A DNA stretch of 64,000 nucleotides from an uncultured Lachnospiraceae bacterium (GTDB taxonomy: Bacteria > Bacillota > Clostridia > Lachnospirales > Lachnospiraceae): NCBI GenBank assembly GCA_910586705.1, contig CAJUJK010000001.1, positions 244,786-308,785 on the forward strand, given 5' to 3'. Every line of letters begins with the position of its first letter. The stretch's first letter is position 1. The notes beneath the pieces are model-generated. The model ran no database searches, was not told where the DNA came from, and worked only from the letters and a program-made list of their open reading frames with translations. Shown here piece after piece: positions 1 to 8,287 of this stretch. A program made the translations under genes and the position numbers.

Positions 1-758
1 AAAAGGTGAAAGCGGCATCGGCTTATAAGTATACCGGCTGGCAGACCATCGACGGACATGTTTATTTTTATGATAAAAACGGAAACTATGTAACAGGCGA
101 TCAGGTCATCCAGGGTGCGAAATACAGCTTCGGCAGCGACGGAAAGCTGGCGAAGAGCTCGGGAACCATGGGAATTGACGTGTCCAAGCACAACGGGAAT
201 ATCGACTGGAACGCGGTGAAGAACTCCGGCGTCTCCTACGTGATTATCCGCTGCGGTTACCGCGGCTACTCCACGGGCGTGCTGGTGGAAGATCCCAAAT
301 TCAGAAGCAATATCAAGGGCGCGAAGGCGGCAGGTCTTAAGGTGGGCGCATACTTCTACAGTCAGGCGGTCAACGAAGTGGAGGCTGTGGAGGAGGCTTC
401 CATGGCGATTGATCTGGTGAAGGGCTACGGTCTGAACTATCCGCTTTTCCTCGATGTGGAGGCGAGCGGCGGCAGGGCGGACAGCATCAGCCGTGAGACC
501 AGGACAGCGGTCTGCAGGACTTTCTGCCAGACCGTGCAGAACTCCGGCATCACGGCGGGCATCTATGCCAACAAGAACTGGTTTACCGAGAAGATCAATA
601 CGGGAAGCTTGACAAGCTACAAGCTGTGGCTTGCGCAGTACGCCAGTGCACCGACCTACACGGCGACCCGCTACGACCTGTGGCAGTATTCCTCCAAAGG
701 AAAGGTCAGCGGCATCAGCACCAGTGTGGATATGAACATCAGTTATCTAAGCTACTAA
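1..758 (+). CDS. GH25 lysozyme-like cell-wall hydrolase, 5' end outside window
   Basis: Extracellular muramidase-type enzyme expected to cut the glycan strand of peptidoglycan. The reading frame is open to the left edge, so the N-terminus and any signal peptide are missing; the first start codon in view is GTG at 6. The first ~50 residues are a cell-wall/glucan-binding-type repeat (aromatic and Gly rich, GWQTIDGHVYFYD). The GH25 domain follows, starting GIDVSKHNGNIDW and containing FLDVEASGG, which supplies the usual acidic active-site residues. It ends at 758, 44 bases before rfbB. Its GH25 domain is closely similar to that of the gene at 8277, so the two are paralogues. Family assignment is firm; the natural substrate is inferred. 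Confidence 0.9.
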   Translation, partial: KVKAASAYKYTGWQTIDGHVYFYDKNGNYVTGDQVIQGAKYSFGSDGKLAKSSGTMGIDVSKHNGNIDWNAVKNSGVSYVIIRCGYRGYSTGVLVEDPKFRSNIKGAKAAGLKVGAYFYSQAVNEVEAVEEASMAIDLVKGYGLNYPLFLDVEASGGRADSISRETRTAVCRTFCQTVQNSGITAGIYANKNWFTEKINTGSLTSYKLWLAQYASAPTYTATRYDLWQYSSKGKVSGISTSVDMNISYLSY

Positions 759-802
759 CAATAAATCAATGCTTATATGCGATAAGGAGGAAGGGCGAGG
801 CA

Positions 803-1885
803 ATGAAAACCTATCTTGTTACGGGGGGCGCGGGCTTTATCGGCTCCAACTATATTCACTATATGTTCAAAAAGTACGGCGACGCGATCCGCATCATCAA
901 TGTGGACGCGCTGACCTACGCGGGCAACCCGGAAAATCTGAAAGAGGTGGAGAAGCGGGACAATTACACCTTCGTCAAGGCAGATATCTGCGACAAGGCG
1001 GCTATAGAAAAAGTGTTTGCCGAAAATGACATCGACAGGGTCGTCCATTTCGCGGCGGAGAGCCATGTGGACAGAAGCATCAAAAACCCGGAGGTGTTCG
1101 TGCAGACCAACGTGTACGGCACGGCGGTGATGTTAAACTGCGCGAAGGCGGCGTGGGAGCTGCCGGACGGCACTTTTAAGGAGGGTAAGCGGTTTCTGCA
1201 CGTGTCCACCGACGAGGTGTACGGGTCTCTCGACGATGACGGCGGGTATTTCTACGAGACCACGCCCTACGCGCCGCACAGCCCTTATTCCGCCAGCAAA
1301 GCGGGATCGGATATGTTGGTGAAGGCGTATATGGACACCTATCATTTCCCGGCGAACATTACGAACTGCTCCAACAATTACGGACCGTACCAGTTCCCGG
1401 AGAAACTGATTCCCCTTATCATAAACAATGCGCTGCAGGGCAAGAAACTGCCGGTTTACGGGGACGGGAAAAACGTGCGCGACTGGCTTTACGTGGAGGA
1501 TCACGCCAAGGCGATCGACATGGTGCAGGAGAAGGGGCGCCTTTTTGAGACCTATAATGTGGGCGGCCACAACGAAAAGCAGAATATCGAGATCGTGAAG
1601 ATTATCATAGAGACGCTTCGGGACATGCTCCCGGAGACGGATGAGAGAAGGGCGCATCTGACGGAAGAGCTGATCACCTATGTGGAGGACCGCAAGGGGC
1701 ATGACAGGCGTTACGCCATCGCGCCGGACAAGATCCGGGAGGAGATCGGCTGGGAGCCGGAGACTATGTTTAAGGAGGGCATCCGCCGCACGATCGAGTG
1801 GTATTTCGCCCACGAGGACTGGATGAAGAATGTGACGAGCGGCGATTACCAGAAGTATTATGAAGAAATGTATCAGACGCAATAA
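803..1885 (+). CDS. rfbB: dTDP-glucose 4,6-dehydratase
   Basis: Converts dTDP-glucose to dTDP-4-keto-6-deoxyglucose, the second step of dTDP-L-rhamnose synthesis, in the cytoplasm. It is a 360-residue extended short-chain dehydrogenase, normal for RfbB/RmlB. Visible motifs are the NAD-binding TGGAGFIGSN at the N-terminus, HFAAESHVDRSI, the STDEVYG segment, the YSASKA catalytic Tyr/Lys motif, and NNYGPYQFPEKLIPL. The start is ATG 803, with AAGGAGG at 784-790; the frame is open further upstream but those codons have no family resemblance. The next gene begins 15 bases downstream, so it is probably co-transcribed with the CotH cassette. rfbA and rfbC lie further on, separated from rfbB by five unrelated genes. 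Confidence 0.96.
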   Translation: MKTYLVTGGAGFIGSNYIHYMFKKYGDAIRIINVDALTYAGNPENLKEVEKRDNYTFVKADICDKAAIEKVFAENDIDRVVHFAAESHVDRSIKNPEVFVQTNVYGTAVMLNCAKAAWELPDGTFKEGKRFLHVSTDEVYGSLDDDGGYFYETTPYAPHSPYSASKAGSDMLVKAYMDTYHFPANITNCSNNYGPYQFPEKLIPLIINNALQGKKLPVYGDGKNVRDWLYVEDHAKAIDMVQEKGRLFETYNVGGHNEKQNIEIVKIIIETLRDMLPETDERRAHLTEELITYVEDRKGHDRRYAIAPDKIREEIGWEPETMFKEGIRRTIEWYFAHEDWMKNVTSGDYQKYYEEMYQTQ

Positions 1886-1900
1886 AATTAAGGGTGTGAT

Positions 1901-4624
1901 ATGGGACAAGTAGTGTCGGGCGTTATTCTGTTTATCATACCGGGATGGATAGCAGCCGTCATGCGAAGCGGAGGCAGAGGGGAGAAAACAAAAGTACAAC
2001 TGGCGGCAGATACGCTCTGTTACGCGCTGGTGATACTGACCGTTGTCTCTGGTATGCTGTACGCGTTCTTTGGCGGCGCTGTTTTCTCTCTGCGGCACAA
2101 TCGGAATCTGCTGCTGTATGTATTCTGCTTTGTGGGGGCATACGGCGTCTCCTTTGTTCTGGGACTGGCTGGCAGACGAAAGGGCTTTGGCGCGGCGTGC
2201 CGGCGGAGGCTTCTGCTTGCTTTTACCGCCCTGTGGGTGATTCTGCTTGCGGGGATCGGATACGACGATTACGCCAAGAGGCATATCGTGATGAACGAGG
2301 TGTGCGCCCACAATCTGAGTCTTGCGCTGGATGACAGGGGAAGAAGCAGCGATTATATCGAATTGTACAATCCGTCGTTTACGGCGGTATCGCTGGACGG
2401 ATGGTATCTGACGGATCAGGAGGAGCTTTCGGAAAATGCCCGTCTGGGGCGGATGGAGATAGAACCCCGCTCCTATCTGCTGCTGTTTGCGGACGGCGAC
2501 GCCGGATCAGTCCGGGACGAGGAAAGCGGGGAGGTCTGCCATTATCTCGGATTTCGGCTGAACGAGGCGGGGGAGACGCTGACCCTTGCCGATAGCAGCG
2601 GGAATACGGTGGACAGGGTGGAGGTGCCGCCCCTTGCGACAGACATTTCCTATGCCAGGCCAAAGGACGGCAAAGACGGATGGTGTGTCGTCAGAAACGG
2701 CAGTCCCGGGGAGAGCAACGAGAACCTTGCATCCTATGTGGTTCCCACGCTGGAAGCCCCTTCCTTTTCGGCGGAAAGCGGTTTTTATGGGCAGCCCTTT
2801 GAACTGGCTATGTCGGCAGGAGAGGGGCTGCGTATCCATTATACGACGGACGGCAGCGAACCGACGGTGGAATCGGCGCTCTACACAGGACCGATTCAGA
2901 TTGCTGACGGCAGCGGCAGGGAAAATATTTACGCCGATATGGAAGGTATTTCGCGGGACGGGGATTATCAGCCAGAGAGCCGTGTTGACAAGGGCACGGT
3001 GGTGAAGGCGGCTGCGTTTGACGACGCAGGGGAGGTCAGTGAAACCGCGTCGGCGGTATATTTTGTGGCATTTGAGGAAAAAGAGGGATACGGGAATCTG
3101 ATGACGCTGTCCCTAACGGCGGACCCGGACGACTTTTTTTCGGAGGACCGCGGCATTTATATGCTGGGCAACGACTATCAGGAATGGCTGGTAAATTACA
3201 GAAATTATCGGAAACAGGAAACATATCTGGAACAGGGGCGCTCGTGGGATTACGGGAGCGTGGTCTGGCGCTCCTTCATGGCGAACTATACCCATTCCGA
3301 CAAGACCAAGGAAAGACCCGTGAAGGCGGCGCTGTTTGACGCGGAGGGAAAACTGCTCGGCGAGGAGCGGATCGGCGTCAGGGTGCGCGGCGGGTCGTCC
3401 AGAAATCTGCGGCAGAAGGGATTCAATTTTTACGCCAGAGAGGAGTACGGGGAGGACCCGCTGGGGCTGCGGTCAAAAATGCTCCGCACGTCCGGCTCCA
3501 TTGACACGAATGTGACCATGCTGCGGGATGTGTTTAACCAGTCGCTGGTGGCTGACAGGGCGATAGAGACACAGCCGGGCGAGCCGTGCGCTGTGTTTTT
3601 AAACGGGGAATACTGGGGACTCTATAATCTGCAGTCGCGCTTTTCCGCGGGATATTTTGAGGAAAAATACGGACTTTCCGAGGATGAAATCATTGTCGTG
3701 AAACAGGACAACCGGGTATCTGTGGGGCAGGATGAGGATCTTTCACTTTATAAGGAACTGGTGACGTTTGTCAGTGAGGCGGATCTGTCTGACCAGACAG
3801 CATACGAAGAGATCGGCAGGCGGATGGATATACAGAGCTTTATCGATCACTACTGCTTTGAAATTTATATCGGCAATACGGACTGGCCCCTGAACAATCT
3901 CTGCTGCTGGCGCAGCCGGAAGGAGGACGGGGCGTCCGCATACGAGGACGGCAGATGGCGATGGGGCGTGTACGACACCGACGAATCTACGGGCATTTAC
4001 GATGACGGCATGAGCACTTATGAATCCAATCCCTTTACCGAGGAGGCGCACTGGTTCGGCACGCCTCTGACGACGCCGCTGATGTCCCGTCTGATTGAAA
4101 ACGAGACGTTCAGACGGCAGTTTTGTCTGACTTTTATGGACATGGCAAATAAAAACTTTGCGTATGGGGACGTTCATGGTAAACTATGGGAGATGGCGGC
4201 AGCTTATGAGGCGCCTATGGTGAAGAGTTACCACAGGTTTAACCCCGGCGAATATACCCGGGACACGTTCTGGGAGAACATCGGGGTGATAGACGAGTTT
4301 TATAAGAAAAGACCAGATTACGTGGTGACCGATCTGGCGGAGGCGCTGGGATTTTCCGGGGAGACCGGGGAGGTCACCCTGCGGGTGGAAACGCAGGGCG
4401 GCACGATTCGTCTGAACACCATCACGCCCGGTCTGGAGGACGGAGAGTGGCGGGGCATCTATTTTACGGAATATCCTGTGACGGCTACGGCGCTGCCTGA
4501 CGAAGGGTATCGGTTTGCCGGCTGGCAGGGGACATATGTGTCCGCGGAGGAGACGATCGAGGCTGCTGTGACGCGGGAGGGCATCTGCCTGCAGGCGGTT
4601 TTTGTGCCGGAGAAAACACAGTAA
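1901..4624 (+). CDS. Membrane-anchored CotH-kinase family protein with lamin-tail and CHB_HEX_C-like domains
   Basis: A 907-residue surface protein. Residues 1-120 hold about three membrane segments (FIIPGWIAAVM, a Leu/Val-rich helix near 35-55, another near 75-95, and one near 105-120). A lamin-tail-type domain follows (about 125-270; MNEVCAHN, DYIELYNPS, LDGWYLTD), then a chitobiase C-terminal-like domain (about 285-390; IHYTTDGSEPT), then the CotH kinase domain (about 460-800) with RVRGGSSRNLRQKGF, LNGEYWGLYNLQ, NTDWPLNN and WGVYDTDES. The last ~80 residues resemble an InlB-type beta-repeat (GYRFAGWQGTY). CotH proteins of Bacillus spores are atypical protein kinases; whether this one is active is inferred from the retained motifs. 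Since the catalytic part follows the membrane segments, it probably lies outside the cell. First gene of a coupled cassette running to 7390. Confidence 0.88.
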   Translation: MGQVVSGVILFIIPGWIAAVMRSGGRGEKTKVQLAADTLCYALVILTVVSGMLYAFFGGAVFSLRHNRNLLLYVFCFVGAYGVSFVLGLAGRRKGFGAACRRRLLLAFTALWVILLAGIGYDDYAKRHIVMNEVCAHNLSLALDDRGRSSDYIELYNPSFTAVSLDGWYLTDQEELSENARLGRMEIEPRSYLLLFADGDAGSVRDEESGEVCHYLGFRLNEAGETLTLADSSGNTVDRVEVPPLATDISYARPKDGKDGWCVVRNGSPGESNENLASYVVPTLEAPSFSAESGFYGQPFELAMSAGEGLRIHYTTDGSEPTVESALYTGPIQIADGSGRENIYADMEGISRDGDYQPESRVDKGTVVKAAAFDDAGEVSETASAVYFVAFEEKEGYGNLMTLSLTADPDDFFSEDRGIYMLGNDYQEWLVNYRNYRKQETYLEQGRSWDYGSVVWRSFMANYTHSDKTKERPVKAALFDAEGKLLGEERIGVRVRGGSSRNLRQKGFNFYAREEYGEDPLGLRSKMLRTSGSIDTNVTMLRDVFNQSLVADRAIETQPGEPCAVFLNGEYWGLYNLQSRFSAGYFEEKYGLSEDEIIVVKQDNRVSVGQDEDLSLYKELVTFVSEADLSDQTAYEEIGRRMDIQSFIDHYCFEIYIGNTDWPLNNLCCWRSRKEDGASAYEDGRWRWGVYDTDESTGIYDDGMSTYESNPFTEEAHWFGTPLTTPLMSRLIENETFRRQFCLTFMDMANKNFAYGDVHGKLWEMAAAYEAPMVKSYHRFNPGEYTRDTFWENIGVIDEFYKKRPDYVVTDLAEALGFSGETGEVTLRVETQGGTIRLNTITPGLEDGEWRGIYFTEYPVTATALPDEGYRFAGWQGTYVSAEETIEAAVTREGICLQAVFVPEKTQ

Positions 4625-4665
4625 GGCATGTCAGTGTGGGAGTCTGCTCTGACGGGGAGGTATCT

Positions 4666-5010
4666 ATGGTTTGTGTGATTATTTTACTACTGCTTGTACC
4701 GGGAATGGTGACGTGGAAGATTGCGGGTGGGAAGGCGCTCACGGACTGGAAGGACGTCTGTCTGGCGGCGGTGAGCTGGCTTACGCATGATCTGGTCATT
4801 GCCTGTCTGGTGTACGCGGCGTTTTATGTTTTGAGGGGCGCCACGACCATCAGCTTTTCCACAGAGTATCTGGGGGAAGAGGTCTACTATTCCATTTATG
4901 ATATCACTTTTGTGTTCCGCTATTCCGCTCTGGCGCTTCTTTCGGCAGCAGGGCTCGGCATTCTCGAGCGTTTTGCGGGAAAACTGTTCAAAGGAAAACA
5001 GTCGTTATGA
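4666..5010 (+). CDS. Small three-helix membrane protein
   Basis: A 114-residue integral membrane protein of unknown function. The start is ATG 4666, preceded by GGGGAGG at 4654-4660. Three hydrophobic stretches are visible: residues 1-17 (VCVIILLLLVPGMV), about 30-55, and about 80-100. Its layout and several positions (a VPG motif in the first helix, then a basic loop, LAA, LVI and a Tyr/Gly-rich second helix) match the membrane N-terminus of the CotH protein just upstream, suggesting a stand-alone copy of that module. It overlaps the next gene by four bases (ATGA at 5007-5010), so translation is probably coupled. No named family is recognised with confidence. Confidence 0.75.
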   Translation: MVCVIILLLLVPGMVTWKIAGGKALTDWKDVCLAAVSWLTHDLVIACLVYAAFYVLRGATTISFSTEYLGEEVYYSIYDITFVFRYSALALLSAAGLGILERFAGKLFKGKQSL

Positions 5011-5993
5011 AAAGGCGTATGGCACGGCGTGGAAAAAACAGGGATATGACGGGAAGCGGCTGTCTGGGAAAGTCTGCCGACAGGGCAGTCTGCGCGGTTC
5101 TGGGTCTGTGCGCGGCGCTGTTGTTTACGGCGTGTGCCGGGGAGGAAAACGCGGCAGGGCAGGCGGGAAAGGACGCGGTCCGGCTGGGCGGCGCGGAGGC
5201 GGCGGCAGGACAGTCCGGGCAGAATGAGGACTGGCTGGCGGAGCGGATGCGGCAGGATCGCAGGACAAGGCAGGATCTGCGGACAGAGCCGGAGGATATG
5301 GAGAGAATAGAGCGTATTGATCTGAGCGCTTATGAAAGCGGCAGGGTCATCCTTTCCGGCAGCGGCGATATGTGGCTTTCCGGCAGTCTGGACGGGCAGG
5401 TTGTGATCGACGCGCAGGAGGATGAGCTGGTGCATCTGTATCTGGCGGGGGTGGAGATCACCTCATTAAAGGGTCCGGCGATGCAGATTCAGGAGGCGGC
5501 AAAGGTAATTGTGACACTGGTGTCAGACACAGAGAACGTGCTTTCGGACTCTCCCGATTATAAAGACTTCGAGGAAACGCCGGCATGTCTTTACAGCGCC
5601 TGTGATCTGACGATCAACGGCGGCGGCGCGCTGCGGGTGTACGGGTATCATGGGGACGGTATCCGCAGCAAAGACAGAATCCGGCTTTTGGACGGCACGT
5701 TTGCGGTACATGCGAAGGGTGACGGGATCCGCGGCAACGACGGCATCTATATGTGGGAAGCTTCCGTGGACATAGAGAGTGAGAAAAACGGACTGCGCAC
5801 GGTAAATCAGGGCGCGGATGACAGAGGTGTGATAGAGATAAACGGCGGCACGCTCTCGGCGGTGGCAGGAAAAAACGGCGTATGCGCCGCGTCCGATCTG
5901 TATCTGTATCGGGGGAAGGGCAGTATCAAAGCCGTGGAGGAAAAGGTGCGGACGGAAGGAACCGCTTATATTGCGGAAGGGTTTCTTAAGTAG
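5007..5993 (+). CDS. Lipoprotein with DUF4353 / Cthe_2159-type beta-helix carbohydrate-binding domain
   Basis: A 328-residue predicted surface lipoprotein. The N-terminus is basic, then hydrophobic, and ends in the lipobox LFTAC at about residues 42-46. A Gly/Ala/Glu-rich linker follows, and from about residue 105 a right-handed beta-helix-like region with repeats such as DLTINGGGALRVYG, GDGIRSKDRIRL, GDGIRGNDGIYM and NGLRTVNQG. This pattern is that of the DUF4353 family; the characterised member from Clostridium thermocellum binds acidic and cellulosic polysaccharide. Here it probably binds a wall or surface glycan. The protein is shorter than many relatives. Its start overlaps the preceding gene and the VTC gene begins seven bases after its stop. 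Confidence 0.83.
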   Translation: MKRRMARRGKNRDMTGSGCLGKSADRAVCAVLGLCAALLFTACAGEENAAGQAGKDAVRLGGAEAAAGQSGQNEDWLAERMRQDRRTRQDLRTEPEDMERIERIDLSAYESGRVILSGSGDMWLSGSLDGQVVIDAQEDELVHLYLAGVEITSLKGPAMQIQEAAKVIVTLVSDTENVLSDSPDYKDFEETPACLYSACDLTINGGGALRVYGYHGDGIRSKDRIRLLDGTFAVHAKGDGIRGNDGIYMWEASVDIESEKNGLRTVNQGADDRGVIEINGGTLSAVAGKNGVCAASDLYLYRGKGSIKAVEEKVRTEGTAYIAEGFLK

Positions 5994-5999
5994 CGTGGG

Positions 6000-6719
6000 A
6001 TGCGGGGTGCCGGGACTGTGACAGAGTACAGACATGAATATAAATACAGGATAGACGCCAGACAGAAGGCGGTGCTTAAGATGCGGGCGCAGGGTGTTCT
6101 GGAGCGGGATGCCCATGCGGGCGCGGACGGGGAATATCTGATCCGCAGTCTTTACTTTGACAGTCCGGATGACGACTGCTTTTATGAAAACGAAAATGGT
6201 GTCGATCCCCGCGAAAAGTACCGCATACGCTTTTACAACTGTGACGCGTCAAGGATCAGTCTGGAGTGCAAGGCGAAAACGAGGGGGATGACGAGAAAAA
6301 CCGCATGTCTGATCACATCTGACCAGTGCAGGCGGTTTATGGCGGGAGAGATCCCGGAGCCGGAGAGGGACATTTCCTCAAAGCAGGCGGCCATGTTCAT
6401 GCAGATGCGCTTAAAAAGCCTGCGCCCGGTGGTGATCGTGCAGTACACGCGGATGCCCTTTGTGTGCGGCGCGGGCAATGTGCGGGTGACCTTTGACGAC
6501 GCCATCGTTTCTTCCAATGACATTGCGGGCTTTTTGCAGCCGGAGATTCCATTACGGAGTGTGCTGGCAACGGGGGAGAGCATTCTGGAGGTCAAGTGGG
6601 ACGAACTTCTGCCCGCTTACATCAAGGAACAGATGGGACTTGATTCACTACAGTGGACGAGTTTTTCCAAATATTATTTATGCCGAAAATATAATTGCTG
6701 CGGGGGAGTGCGGGTATGA
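6000..6719 (+). CDS. VTC-domain protein, polyphosphate polymerase-like
   Basis: A 239-residue soluble protein matching the VTC tunnel domain that in yeast Vtc4 makes polyphosphate from ATP. The characteristic charged strands are all present in order: EYRHEYKYRI, LIRSLYFDSPDDD, REKYRIRFYN, SLECKAKTRGM, VVIVQYTRMPF, RVTFDDAI and ILEVKWDELLP. These supply the Arg, Lys and Glu residues that line the tunnel and bind phosphate and metal, so catalysis is plausible, though the product is not shown by sequence. The ATG at 6000 lacks a strong ribosome site; GTG 6018 (VTEYRHEYKYR) is an alternative. Its stop overlaps the DUF4956 start (ATGA, 6716-6719). VTC with DUF4956 is a recurrent bacterial pair. 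Confidence 0.9.
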   Translation: MRGAGTVTEYRHEYKYRIDARQKAVLKMRAQGVLERDAHAGADGEYLIRSLYFDSPDDDCFYENENGVDPREKYRIRFYNCDASRISLECKAKTRGMTRKTACLITSDQCRRFMAGEIPEPERDISSKQAAMFMQMRLKSLRPVVIVQYTRMPFVCGAGNVRVTFDDAIVSSNDIAGFLQPEIPLRSVLATGESILEVKWDELLPAYIKEQMGLDSLQWTSFSKYYLCRKYNCCGGVRV

Positions 6720-7390
6720 GCTTTATAGATATTTTTAGAAAATCGTTTCTGGAAGGGTATGCGTCCGTCCGGATTGATGTGGCGCAGATTGTGATATGTA
6801 TGGCGGTCACGGTGCTGATTGCGGGTTATATTTTTCTGATTTACCGCACCATCAACAAAAATGCTTTTTACAACCGCAATTTCAATCTTTCGCTGATTGC
6901 GCTTGCCGTGATTACGGCGGCGGTGATCCTCACGATCCAGTCCAACATCGTGATTTCCCTCGGTATGGTGGGCGCGCTGTCTATTGTGAGATTCCGTACC
7001 GCCATCAAAGATCCCATGGATCTGGTGTTTCTGTTCTGGTCGATCAGCGTGGGTATCATATGCGGCGCTGGCTTTGCCGTGGTGGCGGTAGTTGCATCAA
7101 TCGTCATAACTGTGATAATATTATTATTTGACAGGGTGCCTGCCGGTGTGCCGGCGGTGGTCCTTCTGGTAAATGCTTCCGACTATAAGACGGAAGGGCG
7201 CGTTATGGAGATCGTGGAAAAGCATTGCAGCATGTCCAAGGTAAAAGCGCGCAATCTGACGAAAGATAAGCTGAGTCTGGCAGTTGAGGTCAGAACCGGG
7301 GAAGGCGGCAGGCTGGTGGAAGAGCTGATGGATCTGGAGAGTGTTGTCTCCGCGTCCCTTGTGGACCACGACGGGGAAGTGACATTCTAA
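6716..7390 (+). CDS. DUF4956 integral membrane protein
   Basis: A 224-residue protein with about four membrane helices in its first ~130 residues (VAQIVICMAVTVLIAGYIF, LSLIALAVITAAVILT, LGMVGALSIVRFRTAIKD, ISVGIICGAGFAVVAVV) and a soluble C-terminal domain of ~85 residues. The SIVRFRTAIKDPMD segment after helix 3 is the hallmark of DUF4956. The function is unknown. Because these genes are repeatedly found beside VTC-domain genes, a membrane role linked to polyphosphate is reasonable but inferred. The start is ATG 6716 with GGGGGAG at 6702-6708, overlapping the VTC stop. It closes the cassette; rfbA follows after 27 bases. Confidence 0.88.
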   Translation: MSFIDIFRKSFLEGYASVRIDVAQIVICMAVTVLIAGYIFLIYRTINKNAFYNRNFNLSLIALAVITAAVILTIQSNIVISLGMVGALSIVRFRTAIKDPMDLVFLFWSISVGIICGAGFAVVAVVASIVITVIILLFDRVPAGVPAVVLLVNASDYKTEGRVMEIVEKHCSMSKVKARNLTKDKLSLAVEVRTGEGGRLVEELMDLESVVSASLVDHDGEVTF

Positions 7391-7417
7391 TATTTGCAAA
7401 GAACAGGAGAAAAAGGG

Positions 7418-8287
7418 ATGAAAGGGATTATTTTAGCGGGCGGTTCGGGCACCAGACTCTATCCGCTGACAAAGGCGGTTTCCAAGCAGATTATGCCGAT
7501 ATACGACAAGCCGATGATTTATTATCCGCTGTCCATACTTATGCTGGCGGGGATCAGGGAGATCCTGATTATCTCCACACCGAGGGATCTGCCGGTTTTC
7601 CGGGAACTGTTCGGCACGGGAGAGCAGCTCGGGCTGCGCATGGAATACGCGGTGCAGGAACAGCCGAGAGGGCTTGCCGACGCGTTTATCATCGGGGCGG
7701 ATTTTATCGGGACAGACAGCGTGGCGTTGATTTTGGGCGACAATATTTTCTACGGGCAGAGTTTTTCCCGGGTATTGAAAGAAGTGGCGGCGCGAGAGAG
7801 CGGCGCGACCATTTTTGGCTATTATGTGAGGGATCCGAGGGAGTATGGCGTGGTGGAGTTCGACGAGAACGGCATGGCGCTCTCCATTGAGGAGAAGCCG
7901 GAGCATCCGAAGAGCAATTATGCGGTGCCGGGACTGTATTTTTATGACAATGACGTGGTGGAGATCGCAAGGAATGTGAAACCTTCCGCCAGAGGAGAGA
8001 TAGAGATCACAAGCATCAACAATGAGTACCTGCAGAGAGGGACGCTGCGGGTGGAAACCCTTGGACGCGGTTTCGCGTGGTTAGACACGGGAAGCCATGA
8101 TATGCTGCTTGACGCGGCGGATTTTGTGGCGGCGTTCCAGAAGAGACAGGGACTTTATATCTCCTGCATAGAGGAAATTGCCTACAGGAGAGGATTTATC
8201 ACAAAAGAGCAGCTTCTCAAGCTGGCGGAGCCGCTTATGAAAACTGCTTACGGACAGTATATAGTAGAGGTTGCAAATGGACTCTAA
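7418..8287 (+). CDS. rfbA: Glucose-1-phosphate thymidylyltransferase
   Basis: Joins dTTP and glucose-1-phosphate to give dTDP-glucose, the first committed step of dTDP-rhamnose synthesis. The 289-residue length is typical for RfbA/RmlA. The nucleotide-binding signature MKGIILAGGSGTRLYPLT begins at the start codon; YDKPMIYYPLS, LGDNIFYG, EEKPEHPKSNYAVPGLY and the C-terminal EEIAYRRGFI segment are all present. The start is ATG 7418, with AGGAG at 7405-7409. It overlaps the following GH25 gene by 11 bases. Substrate probably comes from the phosphoglucomutase at 19977. Confidence 0.96.
   Translation: MKGIILAGGSGTRLYPLTKAVSKQIMPIYDKPMIYYPLSILMLAGIREILIISTPRDLPVFRELFGTGEQLGLRMEYAVQEQPRGLADAFIIGADFIGTDSVALILGDNIFYGQSFSRVLKEVAARESGATIFGYYVRDPREYGVVEFDENGMALSIEEKPEHPKSNYAVPGLYFYDNDVVEIARNVKPSARGEIEITSINNEYLQRGTLRVETLGRGFAWLDTGSHDMLLDAADFVAAFQKRQGLYISCIEEIAYRRGFITKEQLLKLAEPLMKTAYGQYIVEVANGL

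Noticed and set aside
1133..2311. Long open frame on the minus strand opposite rfbB and the CotH gene
   Set aside because: It spans two well-supported genes on the other strand, has low-complexity Arg/His/Leu-rich translation and no family resemblance; it is a shadow of G+C-rich codon use.
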